From contig JBHEOO010000017.1 in the NCBI GenBank assembly GCA_046260765.1, positions 1 to 64,000 on the forward strand: DNA of 64,000 nt. The letters run 5' to 3'. This document shows, piece after piece, positions 60,407-64,000 of this stretch (its first letter is position 1; the number at the start of each line of letters is the position of its first letter). The notes under the pieces are model-generated. The model had not been told where the DNA came from, made no database searches, and worked only from the letters and a program-made list of their open reading frames with translations. This stretch comes from Chromatocurvus sp046260765. Its GTDB lineage: Bacteria; Pseudomonadota; Gammaproteobacteria; Pseudomonadales; Halieaceae. The translations under genes and the position numbers were made by a program.

Positions 60407-61195
60407 GTGCTGGGTGATCCGGTTTTCTGGCTTGTCAGTGTCCCTGCGGTTCTCCTGTTCGGGATCGGCAAGGGCGGTTTTGGCGGTGCCGTGGCGATTC
60501 TCGCGGTGCCGCTCATGGCACTGGTCATGTCACCGGTGCAGGCGGCGGCGATTCTGTTGCCTATCCTCGTGCTAATGGATGTCGTCGTGGTGCGCACCTT
60601 CTGGGGGCACTTTGACTGGCGAGCGCTGCGCCGTTTGCTCCCCGGGGCGGTACTGGGTATCTCTCTTGGTTACTACACCGTTGGTCTGCTCGACGAAAAC
60701 GCGCTGCGGCTGCTTGTCGGGATCGTGGCCATCACCTTCGGGCTGCTGACCCTGTTTGGCCTGCAGGCAGTGACCGGTCGAGAGCACCATGCCGGGACAG
60801 CGCTGTTCTTTGGGACGCTGTCGGGGTATACGAGTTTCAGCATCCACGCCGGTGGACCGCCGTTGACCATGTATCTGCTGCCCAAGTCGCTGCCACCGAT
60901 GATGTTTGTCGGCACCGCCGGCGTATTCTTCGCCACTGTAAACGCTCTCAAGCTTTACCCGTACTATGTTCTGGGTCAGTTCGATACGGACAATCTGCTG
61001 TATTCGCTGGTGCTGATGCCACTTGCCCCGATTGGCGTACGCATCGGGCACTGGCTGGTGCAGCACTCGCGCCCCGCCGTATACTACCGCATCATCGCGG
61101 TCTTCCTCGTGCTGGTGGGCATCAAGCTTATCGCCGATGGTCTGGGCTTTGGTCTGGCTGCCAATAACATGCCCGTCGTCATGTCGGTTGCCTGA
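60407..61195 (+). CDS. TauE/SafE-family sulfite/sulfur-compound exporter
   Basis: 262-residue inner-membrane protein with about eight TM helices. GIGKGGFGGAVAILAVPLMA near residues 22-41 and FSIHAGGPPLTMYLLPKSLP (second half) are the duplicated TauE motifs. Likely exports sulfite, sulfolactate or related anions. Starts at GTG 60407, eight bases after purC. The downstream Blh-like sulfur enzyme suggests sulfide/sulfite detoxification. Confidence 0.85.
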   Translation: MLGDPVFWLVSVPAVLLFGIGKGGFGGAVAILAVPLMALVMSPVQAAAILLPILVLMDVVVVRTFWGHFDWRALRRLLPGAVLGISLGYYTVGLLDENALRLLVGIVAITFGLLTLFGLQAVTGREHHAGTALFFGTLSGYTSFSIHAGGPPLTMYLLPKSLPPMMFVGTAGVFFATVNALKLYPYYVLGQFDTDNLLYSLVLMPLAPIGVRIGHWLVQHSRPAVYYRIIAVFLVLVGIKLIADGLGFGLAANNMPVVMSVA

Positions 61196-61252
61196 TACGC
61201 TATGGAAGCGGCGCTGTGCCTGCTGCCGACAGAAACCCAAAGGAGAGAAAAC

Positions 61253-61651
61253 ATGCAGATTGTCAGACTTACAGACAGCATCGGTGTTGCCGGGCAGGTC
61301 CAGCCCGACGATATGGCCGCCATCGCCCAGGCGGGTTATAAGGTGGTGATCAACAACCGCCCGGACGGCGAGGCACCCGACCAGCCCCGGAGTGAGGAGC
61401 TCGCTGCAGCCGCCGCCGCTGCCGGCCTCGATTATCACTACTACCCCTTGAATGCCATGAACTATCCCGGCGACGATCCCGCCGCAATGGCAGCGCTGTT
61501 CAACGACGAATCCCGTCCTGTGTTCGCGTTCTGTCGCAGCGGCACGCGTTCGAGCAACCTGTGGATCAGCACGCGTCCGGCCGACGCCATGGACGCGGCG
61601 CGGCGCCACGCCAACGGCCTGGGTTTCGATGTCTCCATGTCAATGCGATGA
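61253..61651 (+). CDS. Blh/DUF442-type sulfur transferase or phosphatase-like protein
   Basis: 132-residue protein of the beta-lactamase-hydrolase-like (DUF442, TIGR01244) group. MQIVRLTDSIGVAGQVQPDD begins the domain, and FAFCRSGTRSSNLW is the CxxGxR active loop of a dual-specificity-phosphatase-like fold, associated with sulfide oxidation in BigR-type operons. A strong AAGGAGA site precedes ATG 61253. With TauE upstream it probably handles persulfides. A very short ORF follows at 61663. Confidence 0.85.
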   Translation: MQIVRLTDSIGVAGQVQPDDMAAIAQAGYKVVINNRPDGEAPDQPRSEELAAAAAAAGLDYHYYPLNAMNYPGDDPAAMAALFNDESRPVFAFCRSGTRSSNLWISTRPADAMDAARRHANGLGFDVSMSMR

Positions 61652-61662
61652 AGGAGTCGGGC

Positions 61663-61740
61663 ATGACCAGATCCCTGATTTTGCTGCCACTACTGCTGCT
61701 GCGGGTTGCCCTGTCCCCCGCACGCGCGTCTACGCGCTGA
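61663..61740 (+). CDS. 25-codon signal-peptide-like ORF
   Basis: MTRSLILLPLLLLRVALSPA then RASTR and stop: a basic N-terminus, a leucine core and an Ala-x-Ala cleavage site (ARA), but no mature protein. AAGGAG lies at the right distance before the ATG and the stop ends one base before the cytochrome b561 ATG. It is either the remnant of a deleted exported gene (a cytochrome c often stands here) or a leader peptide coupling translation of the next gene. Confidence 0.4.
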   Translation: MTRSLILLPLLLLRVALSPARASTR

Positions 61741-61741
61741 T

Positions 61742-62407
61742 ATGAAAAGTCCTACCTCGGGCCCTGTCCTCTGGGATATTCCAGTGCGAGTCATCCACTG
61801 GACGCTCGCTGCCTGTGTTCCCGCCGCCTGGTGGACGGCTGATCAGGGCTATATGGAACAGCACTCGTGGATTGGCTACACCGTTCTGGTGCTGGTGGCG
61901 ACGCGAATTGTGTGGGGCTTTGTCGGCAGCCCGCAGGCCCGTTTCAGTGACTTTCTGCGCGGCCCAAAGGCGGCCTGGGCTTATCTGCGGGGAGCGCCGC
62001 GGGAAACGCCGGGACACAACCCGCTCGGTGGCTGGTCGTCCATGGCACTGTGGCTGGTTTTGCTGTCCCAGGCCGGCAGCGGCCTTTTCAACAGTGACGG
62101 CATTCTGTTCGACGGCCCGTTTTACCACGCCGCGGACGAGGCAGTGACCGATTATCTCGGCAGCATTCATGAAACCGCGTTCGACATTCTGCTCGGGCTT
62201 ATTGCCCTGCACCTGGCGTCCGTCGCCTACCATCAGTTTATCGCGCGCGAGCGCTTGCTCGGGCCCATGTTGCGCGGTTCTGTAGAGGGTCGCCACGGCA
62301 CGGGACCAGCGCGGCCCTGGTGGTGGGCCTGTCTGATAGCCGTGCTGTTTGCCGCCGCATTGTGGAGTGCAATCCAGCTCGCGCCGGAGCCTGTCTCTTA
62401 CTGGTAA
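61742..62407 (+). CDS. Cytochrome b561-type membrane protein
   Basis: 221-residue diheme cytochrome b561 family protein with four to five TM helices. WDIPVRVIHWTLAACVP (His in helix 1), GYTVLVLVATRIVWGFVGSP, FDILLGLIALHLASVAYHQF (His ligands in the last helices) match the family that passes electrons from quinol to periplasmic acceptors such as c-type cytochromes. ATG 61742 is preferred over 61706. A partner cytochrome c is not directly adjacent, but a class II cytochrome c' lies 1 kb away on the other strand. Confidence 0.85.
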   Translation: MKSPTSGPVLWDIPVRVIHWTLAACVPAAWWTADQGYMEQHSWIGYTVLVLVATRIVWGFVGSPQARFSDFLRGPKAAWAYLRGAPRETPGHNPLGGWSSMALWLVLLSQAGSGLFNSDGILFDGPFYHAADEAVTDYLGSIHETAFDILLGLIALHLASVAYHQFIARERLLGPMLRGSVEGRHGTGPARPWWWACLIAVLFAAALWSAIQLAPEPVSYW

Positions 62408-62441
62408 GTGCTGCGCTTGCGGGATTGCGGCTAACGCGCTG

Positions 62442-63413
62442 TCAGAACAGGGCGTGTTCGCCGAGTTCCTGCCCTGCAAGTCCCGCGTGTCGCGTGCGTT
62501 GATAGAACGCTTCCAGTGTATCGTCGCCAAAGCTGGGTGTTGCCTCGGCAGAGTGACGACCCGTGTCGGGATCTATGCACAACATGGATTCCGTTGCATA
62601 GAAGCGTCCAATACGTGCAAATTCCGCCTTGTCTGCCGCCGCCGATGACAGCTTTGCGAACGGCCAGAGCAGAGCGCCGACAACGCTGAACAGCCCTACG
62701 GGAACGCGCGTGTAGCGCGGGGTCTTCTCATAGATACGAAACAGCATCTCCCCCTGCTGCATGGGCGTAATTGCCGGTCCCGGACCACCGATGGGCAACA
62801 CGGCGTTCCAGGCGCTGGCGTCTTCCAGGCAATTGGCGAGGAATACGGCAAGATCGCGTTCGCTGATCGGTTTGCACGCGGTCTGCTCGCCGTCGCCAAA
62901 CACCAGAAACGATTTTCCCTCTTGAATGCGCCGGATCTGACCCGACAACGATTTGAAAAAGGCGGTGGGGCGGACAATGCTGTAGCGCAGGTCGCTCGCC
63001 TGTAATTCCCGCTCGAACGCAAGCTTGGCGCGCTGGAAGGCCAGTCGGGGAGTCTGTACGCAGATAGCAGAAAGCAGGATAAAGTGAGGAATTCCGGCGG
63101 AGCGAGCCGCGGTCAGCAGGTTGTGATTGCACTGGTACTCCACATGCCAGGCATCCTGGATGCCGCCACCGCGGGTTGCGAGGCAGGAATACACTGCGTC
63201 AAAACGCTCACTGCAAACGCCCTGATGGCTGATGGTGTCGCTGCTGGCGAAATCCACCACCCTGAGTACGGCGCCCGAAAGCTCGGGAATGTCGCCCTCG
63301 TCGGGTAACGTTCGGAGGAGGCAGATGACCTCGCAGCCACGAGACAGAAGCTCCGCAACAAGCTGCCGCCCAATGTAGCCGCTGGCACCTGCGACCAGTA
63401 CCCGATGGTTCAT
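62442..63413 (-). CDS. bciA: 3,8-divinyl chlorophyllide a 8-vinyl-reductase (BciA)
   Basis: 323-residue NAD(P)H-dependent reductase that converts the 8-vinyl group of divinyl (proto)chlorophyllide to ethyl in (bacterio)chlorophyll synthesis. Rossmann start VLVAGASGYIGRQLVAELLS, then YSCLATRGGGIQDAWHVEY, HFILLSAICVQTPRLAFQRA, YSIVRPTAFFKSLSGQIRRI, FGDGEQTACKPISERDLAVF, GGPGPAITPMQQGEMLF and FYATESMLCIDPDTGRHSAE are closely BciA-like, down to the ending GLAGQELGEHALF. Other NmrA/epimerase proteins lack this set. It lies 38 bp downstream of the cytochrome c' gene on the same strand. Confidence 0.87.
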   Translation of the reverse strand: MNHRVLVAGASGYIGRQLVAELLSRGCEVICLLRTLPDEGDIPELSGAVLRVVDFASSDTISHQGVCSERFDAVYSCLATRGGGIQDAWHVEYQCNHNLLTAARSAGIPHFILLSAICVQTPRLAFQRAKLAFERELQASDLRYSIVRPTAFFKSLSGQIRRIQEGKSFLVFGDGEQTACKPISERDLAVFLANCLEDASAWNAVLPIGGPGPAITPMQQGEMLFRIYEKTPRYTRVPVGLFSVVGALLWPFAKLSSAAADKAEFARIGRFYATESMLCIDPDTGRHSAEATPSFGDDTLEAFYQRTRHAGLAGQELGEHALF

Positions 63414-63451
63414 GTCCGCAGGTTCACTCTGGCTGTAACGCCAGCAATCAC

Positions 63452-63931
63452 TCAGTACAGGTAGTTCTTCGCCTGGTATTCATCGTGGCAGGCCTTGCAG
63501 GTGCCACCTGTGTCTCTGACAGCACTGGCTATGGCCTTGCGATCCCCGCCGTCAACGGCTTCCTCGAGCGCTTCCGCAGCGTCGCGCAGATCCCCAAGCT
63601 TGGACTCAAAGTCGTCCATGTTGTCCCAGATTTCAGGCTTGGCACGGGTAGTGCCCTTTTCCGAGCCCGGCGCAAAACCGCGAATCAGGTCAAGATCGAC
63701 GATGTCTTCAAGGTCATCTGCGTATCCTTCCATGGCTTCCTGGTCCCAGGGGATATCACCCTTGACCATGGCGGCGATCGGCCCGAAGTTCGCCGCAATG
63801 ATGGCGAAAATAGACTGGCGATAGGATTGCAGCGGCTCATCTTTAACCGAGTGAGCCAGAACCGCGGGTGCGGCTGCGATGGCTGTGGCAAGAACGGCGA
63901 CGCGGCAATGCTGCTTGGTGATACGGAACAT
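63452..63931 (-). CDS. Class II cytochrome c (cytochrome c' type)
   Basis: 159-residue periplasmic cytochrome. Signal peptide (MFRITKQHCRVAVLATAIAA, cleaved after VLA). A four-helix bundle follows, with LQSYRQSIFAIIAANFGPIA near the N-terminus of the mature protein. The heme site CKACHDEYQAKNYLY stands at the very C-terminus, as in class II cytochromes. Such proteins bind NO or carry electrons. It lies upstream of bciA on the same strand and may be cotranscribed; in a phototroph it could serve electron donation. Confidence 0.9.
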   Translation of the reverse strand: MFRITKQHCRVAVLATAIAAAPAVLAHSVKDEPLQSYRQSIFAIIAANFGPIAAMVKGDIPWDQEAMEGYADDLEDIVDLDLIRGFAPGSEKGTTRAKPEIWDNMDDFESKLGDLRDAAEALEEAVDGGDRKAIASAVRDTGGTCKACHDEYQAKNYLY

Positions 63932-64000
63932 GGACTGGTACTCCCGGGGTGGTTGTCAGATGTGATAACTCTAGCAGACTGACGCCGCGTGTCGACCCAT

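Noticed and set aside
1..64000. tRNA, rRNA, CRISPR arrays, IS elements, prophage genes
   Set aside because: None of the diagnostic sequences (tRNA arms, regularly spaced repeats, transposase or integrase proteins) was seen on reading both strands, although a dedicated RNA search was not possible.

Overview
The window is a dense, GC-rich gammaproteobacterial chromosome segment with no rRNA, tRNA, phage, IS element or CRISPR array that I can see. The block from ygfZ to recO has the gene order known from Pseudomonas: ygfZ, sdhE, nadB, rpoE-rseABC-mucD, lepA, lepB, DUF4845, rnc, era, recO. A cbb3 oxidase, an FNR/Anr regulator, hemN, several TonB-type receptors and a BciA-type 8-vinyl-reductase (bacteriochlorophyll synthesis) suggest a marine, respiratory, possibly aerobic anoxygenic phototrophic bacterium of the OM60/NOR5 (Halieaceae) kind. 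That assignment is inference.

Layout. Positions 1-4.4 kb form a low-oxygen island on the minus strand: ccoN (cut by the left edge), a Yip1-like membrane gene, fnr and hemN. FNR-type boxes lie before the Yip1/ccoN unit and before hemN. At 4.4-8.4 kb is a large DUF1631-GGDEF-EAL protein. From 8.5 to 17.1 kb there are transport and catabolic genes: a sodium:solute symporter with a Tat-exported amidohydrolase, a TonB-dependent receptor with an MFS carrier, and small hypothetical genes. From 17.3 to 18.65 kb is a decayed patch with a truncated DUF6544 gene, a CPBP membrane-protease pseudogene (internal deletion plus two homopolymer frameshifts) and an AT-rich stretch carrying a 22-bp palindrome. 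From 18.65 to 31.8 kb lie a mixed accessory set: DUF302, MAPEG, a proline-iminopeptidase-like hydrolase, two more exported amidohydrolases, a DUF481 outer-membrane protein, an AlkA-type glycosylase coupled to a CxxCH lipoprotein, and an SLC4-type bicarbonate transporter next to a tandem universal stress protein.

From 32 to 61 kb the content is mostly housekeeping: satD, ung, ygfZ, sdhE, nadB, the sigma-E operon with its own sigma-E-type promoter, translation and RNA genes (lepA, rnc, era, trpS), stringent response (relA, mazG), adk, mobA, tsaB, uppP, a 6PGDH-family dehydrogenase, an M18 aminopeptidase and purC. The last 3.6 kb hold a sulfur-handling pair (TauE-like exporter and Blh-like protein), a 25-codon signal-peptide-like ORF, a cytochrome b561, bciA and a class II cytochrome c'.

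Most interesting points: bciA beside cytochrome c'; the class-II-spaced FNR boxes; five exact-period 11-bp repeats between two convergent genes; the inverted repeat in front of satD; the doubly frameshifted CPBP remnant; the prokaryotic SLC4 transporter; and the signal-peptide-only ORF before the cytochrome b561.
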